From Thermocatellispora tengchongensis (lineage in GTDB: Bacteria; Actinomycetota; Actinomycetes; Streptosporangiales; Streptosporangiaceae): a stretch of 55,294 bases of DNA. Shown piece after piece: positions 37,091 through 44,531 of the stretch. The notes beneath the pieces are model-generated. The model was not told the origin of the DNA, made no database searches, and saw only the letters and a list, made by a program, of their open reading frames with translations. Position numbers and translations under genes: made by a program. Numbering within the stretch: position 1 is the stretch's first letter; each line of letters opens with the position of its first letter. Where the stretch lies: NCBI RefSeq assembly GCF_014202315.1, contig NZ_JACHGN010000010.1, forward strand, positions 377,309 to 432,602, in the 5' to 3' direction.

Positions 37091-37190
37091 GAGCCTCGGG
37101 CGTCCGACCGGCTTGTGGCGGGGGAGGAGCCTCGCGCATCCGACCGGCCCGTGATGGTCGAGGAGCCCTCGGCGTCCGACCCGCCCGCGA
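36838..37190 (+). repeat. 36-bp in-frame repeat array spanning the AI-2E gene stop
   Basis: About nine degenerate 36-base units, consensus like CCTCGGGCGTCCGACCGG plus CCCGTGACGGGGGAGGAG. Each encodes a 12-residue unit ASDRP(V/A)(T/A)(G)EE(P/R)R. The array runs from inside the gene through the TAG at 37088 and two to three units beyond. Confidence 0.88.
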
Positions 37191-37291
37191 CGGCGTCGGC
37201 GGAGCGTCTGCATGCCGCCGACGATGCCCGGGGGGCCCGGCCCGAACGCGGCGCCGGCGAGACGCGGCCGGGTCCTGGAGCCCACTCGTGA
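37091..37291 (+). pseudogene. Detached C-terminal tail of the AI-2E family gene
   Basis: Directly after the TAG, 66 sense codons continue in frame with the same repeat ([20 protein letters not shown]) and then a short non-repetitive end before TGA (37289-37291). That TGA overlaps the GTG start of the L34-like gene as GTGA. This looks like the original end of the AI-2E protein, cut off by a nonsense change and lacking its own start. Confidence 0.65.
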
Positions 37292-37425
37292 GCACGCGTG
37301 CTTTCCAGCCGGACAACCGTGGCCGCGCGAAGACCCACGGCTTCCGGCTGCGCATGCGCACCTGCGAGGGCCGCGCGATCCTGGCCTCCCGCCGCCGCAA
37401 GGGCCGCGGCTGGCTGTCGGCCTGA
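37288..37425 (+). CDS. rpmH: Ribosomal protein L34-like protein (probable paralogue)
   Basis: A 45-residue, strongly basic protein with the complete L34 pattern: [20 protein letters not shown], then [14 protein letters not shown], ending LSA. L34 is a 44-47 residue component of the large ribosomal subunit. The usual rpmH lies with rnpA and dnaA at the origin; neither is near here, so this is likely a second copy. Differences from the usual actinobacterial sequence cluster at otherwise constant basic or small residues (N-terminal T and A, R26 to C, A27 to E, and Trp in the C-terminal part). The GTG start follows CTGGAG at good spacing and overlaps the TGA of the AI-2E tail frame, a typical coupled arrangement. 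Confidence 0.85.
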   Translation: MSTRAFQPDNRGRAKTHGFRLRMRTCEGRAILASRRRKGRGWLSA

Positions 37426-37614
37426 CGGCCCCACCGCCGGATCAGGAAGCCGGTCCGTCGCCCGTCCGTCACCGCCCCCGGCAGGCGCGGCGGGCGATGG
37501 CCGTACCTGCCGGGCTTGCTGCTTGGCCCGGAGGTCAGCATGGTGCCGGTCCGCCTGACGTGAGCGGCGTTTCGCCTCGGGTGAGCGTAGCGCCGGGTTG
37601 GCTCCGTTGAGGGC

Positions 37615-38060
37615 TTTCGCCCCGCGTGGGGCAGTGCGCCCCGCATGGGGCCGCCCGCCCGCGTGGGGGAGCCCACCCCGGATTGGGCAGCCCGCGTCGC
37701 CTGGGGCAGTGCGCGCTGTGGGGCAGTGCGGGCTGTGTGGGGTAGTGCGGGCTGGGCCTCGGGTGGGGCAGTGCGGCCGGGGTGGGGTGCGCCCCGCGTG
37801 GGGCCGCCCGCCCGCGGGGGGAGCCCGCCCCGCGTGGGAGAGCCCACCCCGGATCGGGCAGCCCGCCTCGCGTGGGGCAGTGCGCGCTGCGTGGGGCCAC
37901 CCGCCCCGCATGGAGGAGCCCGCCCCGCATGGGGGGAGCCCGCCTCGGGTGGGGGAGCCCATCCCCGATCGGGCAGCCCCCGCGTGGGGCCGCCCGCCCC
38001 GGGTGGGGCCGCCCGCCCCGGGTGGGGGCAGGCGAGCCCCCGGTGGGGGCAGGCGCGCTC
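37615..38060. repeat. Degenerate array of ~20-bp near-palindromic units
   Basis: More than fifteen units built on CCCCGCGTGGGG with spacers such as GCAGTGCG, CCGCCCG or GAGCCCG. A higher-order duplication of about 65 bases is visible at 37659-37722 and 37829-37893 (both contain GAGCCCACCCCGGAT). Each unit can fold on itself. Confidence 0.75.
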
Positions 38061-38081
38061 TGGATGAGGGGAGGCCCGCCG

Positions 38082-38115
38082 CATGCTCGGGCAGGTCACG
38101 CCCTGCCCGAGCATG
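38082..38115. repeat. 14-bp perfect inverted repeat with six-base loop
   Basis: CATGCTCGGGCAGG, six bases (TCACGC), then its exact complement. It ends the repeat array. It may be a terminator without a T-run or a protein site. Confidence 0.7.
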
Positions 38116-38337
38116 GGCCCGGACCGCCTGCGGGGGAGGCTAGGGCGGCTTCATACTGCTGTCGGGCGGGTCAAGGTGGGGACACGAGGCGCTAGCGGGC
38201 TCGGGGCGCGCGCAGGTAGCGATAGTGTTCCCCAGCGTGACCCGGTTTCGCGTGCGGGCGTACCGTGAGTGCGGTAGGGGGCCGCGCGTCCGGGGTCCCC
38301 GGCGGCGAGGAAGCGAGCGAGGAGCGGTGAGCGACGA

Positions 38338-38778
38338 GTGAGCAGTGTCGAGGTGCTGATCCAGCGGCTGGACGCCGGGCTGCCCGTGCCGGCGTACGCG
38401 CATCCCGGGGATGCGGGCGCCGACCTGTACTGCGCCACGGACATCGAGCTGATGCCCGGTGAGCGGGCCGTCGTCGGCACCGGGGTGGCCATCGCGCTGC
38501 CCGACGGGTACGCCGCCTTCGTGCACCCCCGCTCGGGCCTCGCCGCCGAGCACGGCGTCACCATGGTCAACGCGCCCGGCACCATCGACGCCGGATACCG
38601 GGGCGAGATCAAGGTGACGCTGCTGAACACCGACACCAAGGAGCCGGTGCGCATCGGACGCGGCGACCGGGTCGCCCAGCTCGTGATCCAGCGCGTGGAG
38701 CGGGCGGCATTCTACGAGGTGGACCGGTTGCCGGGATCGGTGCGCGGAGCCGACGGATTCGGCTCGACCGGCCGCTGA
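38338..38778 (+). CDS. dut: dUTP diphosphatase
   Basis: A 146-residue trimeric dUTPase. The five family motifs are present: [11 protein letters not shown] (1), PRSGLA (2), [13 protein letters not shown] (3), [10 protein letters not shown] (4) and the C-terminal arm [11 protein letters not shown] (5). It hydrolyses dUTP to dUMP and pyrophosphate, which keeps uracil out of DNA and feeds dTMP synthesis. The GTG start follows GAGGAG at a long spacing of about 13 bases; no better start is in frame. It heads the conserved block with DUF3710 (32-base gap). Confidence 0.95.
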   Translation: MSSVEVLIQRLDAGLPVPAYAHPGDAGADLYCATDIELMPGERAVVGTGVAIALPDGYAAFVHPRSGLAAEHGVTMVNAPGTIDAGYRGEIKVTLLNTDTKEPVRIGRGDRVAQLVIQRVERAAFYEVDRLPGSVRGADGFGSTGR

Positions 38779-38810
38779 CCGGCACAACCGAGCAAGGAGC
38801 GTGACTTACA

Positions 38811-39491
38811 GTGTTCCGACGTCGTCGTGCGGCGCGTGAGAGGCAGGCGGAGCCCGCCCCCGTGGAGGAGGCCGCGCCCGAGCCGATGCGCGACTCCGGG
38901 CCGTGGGACGCCGACGAGCCGCACCCCGATCGCGACCGCGTCGATCTCGGCGGGCTTCGCCTGCCGGTCATCGAGGGCTTCGAGATCCAGGTCAACGTGG
39001 CCGGCGACCAGATCGTCGGCGCCGTGGTCCTGGGCGGCGACAGCGCCCTTCAGGTGCACGCGTTCGCCGCTCCGAAGAGTTCGGGGATCTGGGACGAGGT
39101 CCGCGCCGAGCTGGCCGAGGGCGTACGGGCCGTCAACGGCACCGTGAGCGAGCGCGAGGGCCCGTTCGGTGTCGAGCTGGCCGGCGAGGTGCCGGTCGAG
39201 GGCCAGGGCCGCCAGCCGGTGCGCTACCTGGGCGTTGACGGCCCGCGCTGGTTCCTGCGCGCGGTCATCAGCGGCAAGGCCGCCGCCGACCCGGCCGCCG
39301 GGGAGGCGCTGGAAGGGCTGATCCGCGACATCGTGGTGGTGCGCGGCGACGAGCCCATGGCGCCCAAGGAGCCCATCCGGCTGCAACTGCCCGCCGAGGC
39401 CCGCCAGGCCGTGGAACAGCACGCCGCGCGGCAGAAGACGCCCGACCTCAACCCGTTCCAGCGGGGGCCGGAGATCACCGAAACCCGCTGA
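38811..39491 (+). CDS. DUF3710 protein
   Basis: A 226-residue actinobacterial DUF3710 protein. After an Arg-rich N-terminus (FRRRRAARERQ) and an acidic linker comes the conserved domain: DLGGLRLPVIEGFEIQV, LQVHAFAAPKSSGIWDEVR, GPFGVELAGEVPV, and VDGPRWFLRAVISGKAA. No enzymatic motif is known. The GTG follows AAGGAGCG. The gene always travels with dut and an OB-fold gene in actinobacteria as I recall, which suggests a DNA-metabolism or envelope role, but the function is unknown. Confidence 0.93.
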   Translation: MFRRRRAARERQAEPAPVEEAAPEPMRDSGPWDADEPHPDRDRVDLGGLRLPVIEGFEIQVNVAGDQIVGAVVLGGDSALQVHAFAAPKSSGIWDEVRAELAEGVRAVNGTVSEREGPFGVELAGEVPVEGQGRQPVRYLGVDGPRWFLRAVISGKAAADPAAGEALEGLIRDIVVVRGDEPMAPKEPIRLQLPAEARQAVEQHAARQKTPDLNPFQRGPEITETR

Positions 39492-39596
39492 TCCGGGGCC
39501 GTTCCGCGCCGTCTCCGGCCGGGGAGCGTCCCGGGCCGCGACATCGCATAGTCTGGCTCATCAAGGTTCCCCACCGGGTGCGAGAGGTTGAGGTCG

Positions 39597-39989
39597 GTGA
39601 GTTCTGCAGAGCCCCACAAACGGGCGGGATTCCGCGGATTCTTCCGGAGGCTTACGACGAGCCAGGCCGAGCTGGAGGCCGAGGAGCTCCAGGAGGACCT
39701 CGACCGGCACGGCGCGACTCCGATCGCCTCGTGTGGCGGGCGGCGGCGATTCTGCGTGGCCGGTACGCTACGTACGGTGACCCTGCGCCCGCGCGGCGGC
39801 GCCCCGGCGCTGGAGGCCGAGCTGTACGACGGCTCCGACGTGATCGACCTGGTGTGGCTGGGCCGGCGCAAGATCGCCGGTATCGAGCCCGGCCGGCTCG
39901 TCCGGGCCGAGGGCCTGGTGAGCCTTCAGGACGGCCGTAAGGTCATGTTCAACCCGAGATACGAGCTGCGTCCGTCGAGCGGAGCATGA
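39597..39989 (+). CDS. OB-fold nucleic-acid-binding domain protein
   Basis: A 130-residue protein. The N-terminal ~35 residues are helical with basic residues; residues about 45-125 form an OB fold (FCVAGTLRTVTLRP, LEAELYDGSDVIDLVWLGRRKIAGIEPGRLVRAEG, LVSLQDGRKVMFNPRYEL), related to the OB domain of RecG. It likely binds single-stranded nucleic acid. GTG 39597 is chosen because GAGAGG lies nine bases before it; a TTG nine bases earlier (39588) is an alternative. It lies between DUF3710 and DUF3159. Confidence 0.9.
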   Translation: MSSAEPHKRAGFRGFFRRLTTSQAELEAEELQEDLDRHGATPIASCGGRRRFCVAGTLRTVTLRPRGGAPALEAELYDGSDVIDLVWLGRRKIAGIEPGRLVRAEGLVSLQDGRKVMFNPRYELRPSSGA

Positions 39990-40011
39990 TCATGGAGTGG
40001 CAGGCGAGGCG

Positions 40012-40731
40012 ATGAGCACGGCCGAGACGAGCGACCAGGGGCAGCGGCAGGCCGAGGGCGAAGCGATGCAGGCGCACCCGAAGGCCGTCGGCGGTGTCGG
40101 GTACGACACCGTCGAGGGAGCGGTTCGAGCCCAGTTGTCCAAGGCGCTCGGGGGCAAGCGCGGCATCGTCGAGGCGGCGGTGCCCACGATCGTGTTCACC
40201 ATCTCCTGGATCAGCTCCGAGAACCTGCGGCTCTCGCTGATCCTCAGCATCGGCACGGCCGTGGTGCTGCTCGCGGTGCGGCTGGTGCAGCGGTCCAGCC
40301 CGCAGTTCGTGATCAACAGCCTGATCGGCATCGGCATCGGCGCGTTCTTCGCCTCCCGCACCGGCGAGGCCCGCGACGTGTTCCTGCCGGGCATCCTGTA
40401 CAACGCCGCGTACGCCGTGGGCATGCTGCTGTCGATCGTGACCCGCTGGCCGCTCATCGGCTTCCTCATCGGCTCGATCACCGGCGACCCGACGGGCTGG
40501 CGCAAGGACCCCGGCGTGGTGCGGCTGTGCACCCGCCTCACCTGGCTGCTCATGCTGCCGTGCCTGCTGCGCGTGATCGTGCAGCTCCCGCTGTACTGGT
40601 TCGGGCTGGTGGCCGCGCTGGGCGTGTCGAAGGTCGTGCTCGGCTGGCCGCTCCAGGTGGCCGCGCTGGCCGCGATGGTGTGGGTGCTGGCCCGCGGCCG
40701 CACCCCCATCCAGCCAGCCTCCCCGGCCTGA
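40012..40731 (+). CDS. DUF3159 membrane protein
   Basis: A ~239-residue polytopic protein of the actinobacterial DUF3159 family. The N-terminal 35 residues are polar; then the family segment GGKRGIVEAAVPTIVFTISWI starts a series of about six helices, including FVINSLIGIGIGAFFASRTGEARDVFLPGILYNAAY and RWPLIGFLIGSITGDPTGWRKDP. Function unknown. ATG 40012 is used; GTG 39997 is in frame and gives five more residues, neither having a clear ribosome site. Its stop codon begins a 29-bp tandem repeat. Confidence 0.9.
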   Translation: MSTAETSDQGQRQAEGEAMQAHPKAVGGVGYDTVEGAVRAQLSKALGGKRGIVEAAVPTIVFTISWISSENLRLSLILSIGTAVVLLAVRLVQRSSPQFVINSLIGIGIGAFFASRTGEARDVFLPGILYNAAYAVGMLLSIVTRWPLIGFLIGSITGDPTGWRKDPGVVRLCTRLTWLLMLPCLLRVIVQLPLYWFGLVAALGVSKVVLGWPLQVAALAAMVWVLARGRTPIQPASPA

Positions 40732-40902
40732 CGGCCGGTCCTGCCGATCCCGGGGCGTGACGGCCGGTCCTGCCGATCCCGGGGCGTGACGGCCGGTCCT
40801 GCCGATCCCGGGGCGTGACGGCCGGTCCTGCCGATCCCGGGGCGTGACGGCTGACCCTGCCGATCCCCGGCGTGACGGTCGGCCCTGCCGATCCGCCCAT
40901 CC
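40730..40902. repeat. 29-bp tandem repeat, four perfect and two degenerate copies
   Basis: Copies start at 40730, 40759, 40788, 40817 (identical), 40846 (28 bases, changed) and 40874 (changed). The unit starts GACGGCCGGTCCTGCCGATC. Copies abut without spacers, so it is not CRISPR-like. The array lies between the convergent DUF3159 and TrkA genes and overlaps the DUF3159 stop codon. Confidence 0.92.
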
Positions 40903-40973
40903 CGGCCGGGGCCACCGGCCGGGATCAGCGCGTGGGTCAGTGCGCTCCCCGTGGGGTCGGTGCGTTGGCGGGG

Positions 40974-41633
40974 TCAGTGCGGCGACAGCAGGCGGGCCAG
41001 GTCGCCCTCGACCTCCTGGTTGGCGACGAACAGCAGCTCGTCGCCGGCCTCCAGCGGGTCGTCGGCGCTCGGCACCAGCACCCGGCCCTCGCGCAGGATC
41101 GCGACCAGCGCGGTGTCCTCGGGCCAGGGCACCGAGCCGGAGCGCTGGCCGACCACCGGGGCGTCCTCGGGCAGGGTCAGCTCGACCAGGTTGGCCTGGC
41201 CCTGCCGGAACGTCATCAGCCGGACCAGGTCGCCGACGCTGACGGCCTCCTCGACCAGGGCCGACAGCAGGCGCGGCGTGGAGACCGCGACATCGACGCC
41301 CCACGACTCGTTGAACAGCCACTCGTTCTTGGGGTGGTTGATCCTGGCCACCACGCGGGGCACGCCGTACTCGGTCTTGGCCAGCAGCGACACCACGAGG
41401 TTGACCTTGTCGTCGCCGCTGGCGGCGATGACGACGTGGCAGTTGTTCAGCCCGGCCTCGTCCAGGGATGAAATTTCACAGGCGTCGGCGAGCAGCCACT
41501 CGGCGCGCGGCACGCTGTCGATCTTGATGGCCTTCGGGTCCACGTCGATGAGCAGGACCTCGTGCCCGTTCTCCAGCAGCTCCGCGGCGATGGAGCGGCC
41601 CACGGCCCCCGCGCCCGCGATGGCGACGCGCAT
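40974..41633 (-). CDS. TrkA-family potassium regulatory subunit (second of pair)
   Basis: A 219-residue protein. An N-terminal RCK domain has the NAD-binding motif IAGAGAVGRSIA (residues 4-15) with Asp at the end of beta-2 (LLIDVD); a C-terminal RCK_C domain runs from about 140 (VELTLPEDAPVVGQRSGS to ELLFVANQEVE). Such subunits sense NADH or nucleotides and gate K+ uptake channels at the membrane. It follows the other TrkA gene with a one-base overlap (TGATG), so the two are coupled. This corresponds to the CeoB/CeoC pair of mycobacteria by gene order. No Trk/Ktr membrane subunit adjoins; the divergent APC permease may be the partner. Confidence 0.92.
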   Translation of the reverse strand: MRVAIAGAGAVGRSIAAELLENGHEVLLIDVDPKAIKIDSVPRAEWLLADACEISSLDEAGLNNCHVVIAASGDDKVNLVVSLLAKTEYGVPRVVARINHPKNEWLFNESWGVDVAVSTPRLLSALVEEAVSVGDLVRLMTFRQGQANLVELTLPEDAPVVGQRSGSVPWPEDTALVAILREGRVLVPSADDPLEAGDELLFVANQEVEGDLARLLSPH

Positions 41634-42298
41634 CAGTGATCCTCCTCCGGGGCGCCGGCCAGCACCTTGTTGATCCGGTCCATGTCGTTCTCGGCCGCGA
41701 TGACGTGCAGGATGTCGCCCTCCTGCACCACCGTGTCGGCCTTGGGCAGCAGCGCCTCGCCCATCCGGTTCAGGAACGCCACCCGCGCGCCGACGCCGGC
41801 CTCCAGGTCGGAGATGCGGGTGCCGATCCACGCCGGGTTGCAGGTGACCTCCGCGAGCAGGACGGTGCCGGTGGGGTCGCGCCACAGCGGCTCGGCGCCC
41901 TCGGGCAGGATGCGGCGCAGGATCTGGTCGGCGGTCCAGCGCACGGTGGCCACGGTCGGGATGCCGAGACGCTGGTAGACCTCGGCCCGGCGGGAGTCGT
42001 AGATGCGGGCCACCACGTTGTCCACGCCGAAGGTCTCGCGGGCCACCCGGGCGGAGATGATGTTGGAGTTGTCGCCGCTGCTCACGGCGACGAACGAGCC
42101 GGCGGAGGCGATCCCGGCCTCCTCCAGCACGTCGCGGTCGAAGCCGACCCCGGTGACGCGACGGCCGCGGAACCCGGCGCGCAGGCGGCGGAACGCCTGG
42201 GGGTCTCGATCGATGATCGCCACAGAGTGGCCGTTGTCCTCAAGGATGTGCGCGAGGGTCGAGCCGACCCGGCCACACCCCATGATCACGATATGCAT
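41633..42298 (-). CDS. TrkA-family potassium regulatory subunit (first of pair)
   Basis: A 221-residue RCK protein. NAD-binding motif IMGCGRVGSTLA (residues 5-16), beta-2 acidic end AIIDRD, and GVGFDRDVLEEAGI; the C-terminal RCK_C domain begins about residue 135 (LAEVTCNPAWIGTRISDLE) and ends DILHVIAAEND. ATG 42298 follows GGGGGAGA and is preceded by no longer conserved sequence. It is co-translated with the second TrkA gene and divergent from the APC permease across a 127-base promoter region. Confidence 0.92.
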   Translation of the reverse strand: MHIVIMGCGRVGSTLAHILEDNGHSVAIIDRDPQAFRRLRAGFRGRRVTGVGFDRDVLEEAGIASAGSFVAVSSGDNSNIISARVARETFGVDNVVARIYDSRRAEVYQRLGIPTVATVRWTADQILRRILPEGAEPLWRDPTGTVLLAEVTCNPAWIGTRISDLEAGVGARVAFLNRMGEALLPKADTVVQEGDILHVIAAENDMDRINKVLAGAPEEDH

Positions 42299-42411
42299 TC
42301 TCCCCCGCCGCTCCGATGTGAGGCGGACCCGTAACAGGCGGACCGTATCTGTACCCTGCCAGTATGGCCCTCCCGGGGAGTGCCGGGGCAGCGGGTTCGC
42401 CGACGGGCGAG

Positions 42412-42417
42412 TACCAT
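42412..42417 (+). promoter_or_regulatory. -10 element for leaderless APC permease transcript
   Basis: TACCAT fits TANNNT and ends eight bases before the GTG start at 42426, which lacks a ribosome site. Confidence 0.45.
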
Positions 42418-42425
42418 CATCACAC

Positions 42426-44468
42426 GTGTCCAAAGTGACGGATTCCGCAAAACGCCTGGTACTGGGCCGGGCGCTGCGCAGCACGCAGCTCCACGAGCAG
42501 CTGCTGCCGAAGCGGATCGCGCTCCCCGTCTTCGCGAGCGACGCCCTGTCCTCCGTCGCGTACGCGCCCCAGGAGATCCTGGTCATCCTCTCGCTCGCGG
42601 GCGTGTCGTTCTACCACTTCAGCCCGTGGATCGCGGCGGCGGTCGTGGTGGTCATGCTCACCGTCGTCGCCTCCTACCGGCAGAACGTGCACGCCTACCC
42701 CAGCGGGGGCGGCGACTACGAGGTCGCCACCGTCAACCTGGGCAGGAACGCCGGCCTCACCGTCGCCAGCGCGCTGCTCGTGGACTACGTGCTCACCGTC
42801 GCGGTCTCGGTGGCCAACGGCGTGGACTACGTCGGCGCCACGATCCCGTTCGTCGCCCAGCACAAGCCCATCGTGGCGATCCTGATCGTGGTGCTGCTGA
42901 CGCTGATCAACCTGCGCGGCGTGCGCGAGTCGGGCGCGGCCTTCGCGATCCCGACCTACTGCTTCATGATCGCGGTCATCGGCATGGTCCTGTGGGGCGC
43001 CGTGCGGCTGCTCCTGCTCGGCGACGAGCTGCGCGCCCCCACCGCCGACTACGAGATCGTGGCCGAGCAGACCAACCTGACGTCCTTCGCGCTGGCGTTC
43101 CTGGTGCTGCGCGCGTTCTCCTCCGGCTGCGCCGCCCTGACCGGCGTCGAGGCCATCAGCAACGGCGTGCCGGCCTTCAGGAAGCCCAAGAGCAAGAACG
43201 CCGCCACCACGCTGCTGATGATGGGTCTGATCGCGGTCACCATGTTCGGCGGCATCATCACCCTCGGCCTGGCCTCGGGGGTGAAGGTGGCCGAGCCGTC
43301 CGTCGCCGCCGAGGACGTCCTGATCGACGGCCGCCCCGCCGGCCCCGGTTACCACCAGCAGCCGATCATCTCCCAGGTGGCCGACGCGGTGTTCGGCAAC
43401 GGCTCGCTGCTGTTCTTCGTGATCTCCGCGGTGACCGCGCTGATCCTGTTCCTGGCCGCCAACACCGCCTTCAACGGCTTCCCCGTGCTCGGCTCGATCC
43501 TGGCGCAGGACCGCTACCTGCCCCGCCAGTTGCACACCCGCGGCGACCGGCTGGCCTTCTCCAACGGCATCGTGATCCTGGCCGCCGGGGCGTGCCTGCT
43601 GCTGTGGGGCTTCAACGCAGACGTGAGCCGGCTGCTGAACCTGTACATCGTCGGCGTGTTCGTCTCCTTCACCCTCAGCCAGACCGGCATGGTGCGGCAC
43701 TGGACCCGGCGGCTGCGCACCGAGACCGACCCCAAGACCCGGCTGCAGATGATCCGCTCGCGGATGATCAACGGGTTCGGCGCGGTCATGACCGCGCTCG
43801 TGCTGGTCGTGGTGCTGGTGACCAAGTTCGCGGCGGGCGCGTGGATCGTGTGCATCGCCATGCCGGTGCTGTTCCTGATGATGAAGGGCATCCACCGCCA
43901 CTACGAGAACGTGGCCGCCGAGCTGGCCGTCGCCGCCGAGCAGGAGCCCGACGAGACCATGCTCCCCGCCCGCAACCACGCGATCGTGCTGGTCTCCAAG
44001 ATCCACAAGCCGACGCTGCGCGCGCTGGCGTACGCCCGCGCCACCCGCCCGTCCACGCTGGAGGCGGTCACGGTCGGCGTGGACGGCGCGGAGGCGCGTG
44101 CCTTGCAGGAGGAGTGGGAGCAGAAGGGCATCCCGGTGCCGCTGAAGACGCTCGACTCGCCCTACCGCGAGATCACCCGCCCGGTCCTGGAGTACGTCAA
44201 GACGCTGCGCCGCCGCTCGCCCCGCGACGTCGTGACCGTCTACATCCCCGAGTACGTCGTCGGCCACTGGTGGGAGCACCTGCTGCACAACCAGAGCGCG
44301 CTGAGGCTGAAGGGCCGGCTGCTGTTCGTGCCCGGCGTGATGGTGACCAGCGTGCCCTGGCAGCTCCACTCCTCCGACCGGCTCAAGGGCCGCCCGGAGC
44401 GCTGGGGCGCGAGCAGCGTGCGCCGTCCCGCGAGCGTCGCCCGCAAGGACGACGGCGCCACACCGTGA
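42426..44468 (+). CDS. APC superfamily permease, potassium/amino-acid type
   Basis: A 680-residue permease. About twelve helices occupy residues 30-500, starting with the family signature LPVFASDALSSVAYAPQEIL and including YPSGGGDYEVATVNLGRNAGL and ALTGVEAISNGVPAFRKPKSKNAATTL. A ~180-residue soluble C-terminal domain follows (ARNHAIVLVSKIHKPTLRALAYAR to VTSVPWQLHSSDR). This architecture recalls KUP/KimA-type K+ uptake proteins and the Rv2690c type. Location opposite two TrkA genes suggests K+ transport under their control, but this is inference. GTG start, probably leaderless. Confidence 0.9.
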   Translation: MSKVTDSAKRLVLGRALRSTQLHEQLLPKRIALPVFASDALSSVAYAPQEILVILSLAGVSFYHFSPWIAAAVVVVMLTVVASYRQNVHAYPSGGGDYEVATVNLGRNAGLTVASALLVDYVLTVAVSVANGVDYVGATIPFVAQHKPIVAILIVVLLTLINLRGVRESGAAFAIPTYCFMIAVIGMVLWGAVRLLLLGDELRAPTADYEIVAEQTNLTSFALAFLVLRAFSSGCAALTGVEAISNGVPAFRKPKSKNAATTLLMMGLIAVTMFGGIITLGLASGVKVAEPSVAAEDVLIDGRPAGPGYHQQPIISQVADAVFGNGSLLFFVISAVTALILFLAANTAFNGFPVLGSILAQDRYLPRQLHTRGDRLAFSNGIVILAAGACLLLWGFNADVSRLLNLYIVGVFVSFTLSQTGMVRHWTRRLRTETDPKTRLQMIRSRMINGFGAVMTALVLVVVLVTKFAAGAWIVCIAMPVLFLMMKGIHRHYENVAAELAVAAEQEPDETMLPARNHAIVLVSKIHKPTLRALAYARATRPSTLEAVTVGVDGAEARALQEEWEQKGIPVPLKTLDSPYREITRPVLEYVKTLRRRSPRDVVTVYIPEYVVGHWWEHLLHNQSALRLKGRLLFVPGVMVTSVPWQLHSSDRLKGRPERWGASSVRRPASVARKDDGATP

Positions 44469-44531
44469 CCGGCGCCCCGCCACACGCGGTACGGTGACAC
44501 GTCCGGGCAGGCGGATCGCGAGGGGGACGTT

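Larger units (their letters stand above)
37426..38337. other. 912-bp non-coding, repeat-rich region before dut
   Basis: No gene is supported. The first ~190 bases show nothing clear. About 37615-38060 is a dense array of GC-rich units, and a long hairpin follows at 38082-38115. The last ~140 bases precede dut and include a TAGTGT (38223-38228) that could be a -10 element. Frames open in every phase here are a by-product of having almost no TA dinucleotides. In relatives I recall a DUF3093 gene next to dut; it is not seen here. Confidence 0.55.

Noticed and set aside
37598-38195. Overlapping open frames in the repeat region before dut
   Set aside because: All phases are open because the repeat nearly lacks TA; the translations are simple repeats of Gly/Pro/Arg/Trp and no ribosome site is seen.
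40730-40902. CRISPR array
   Set aside because: The 29-bp units abut directly with no spacers, and no cas genes are nearby.
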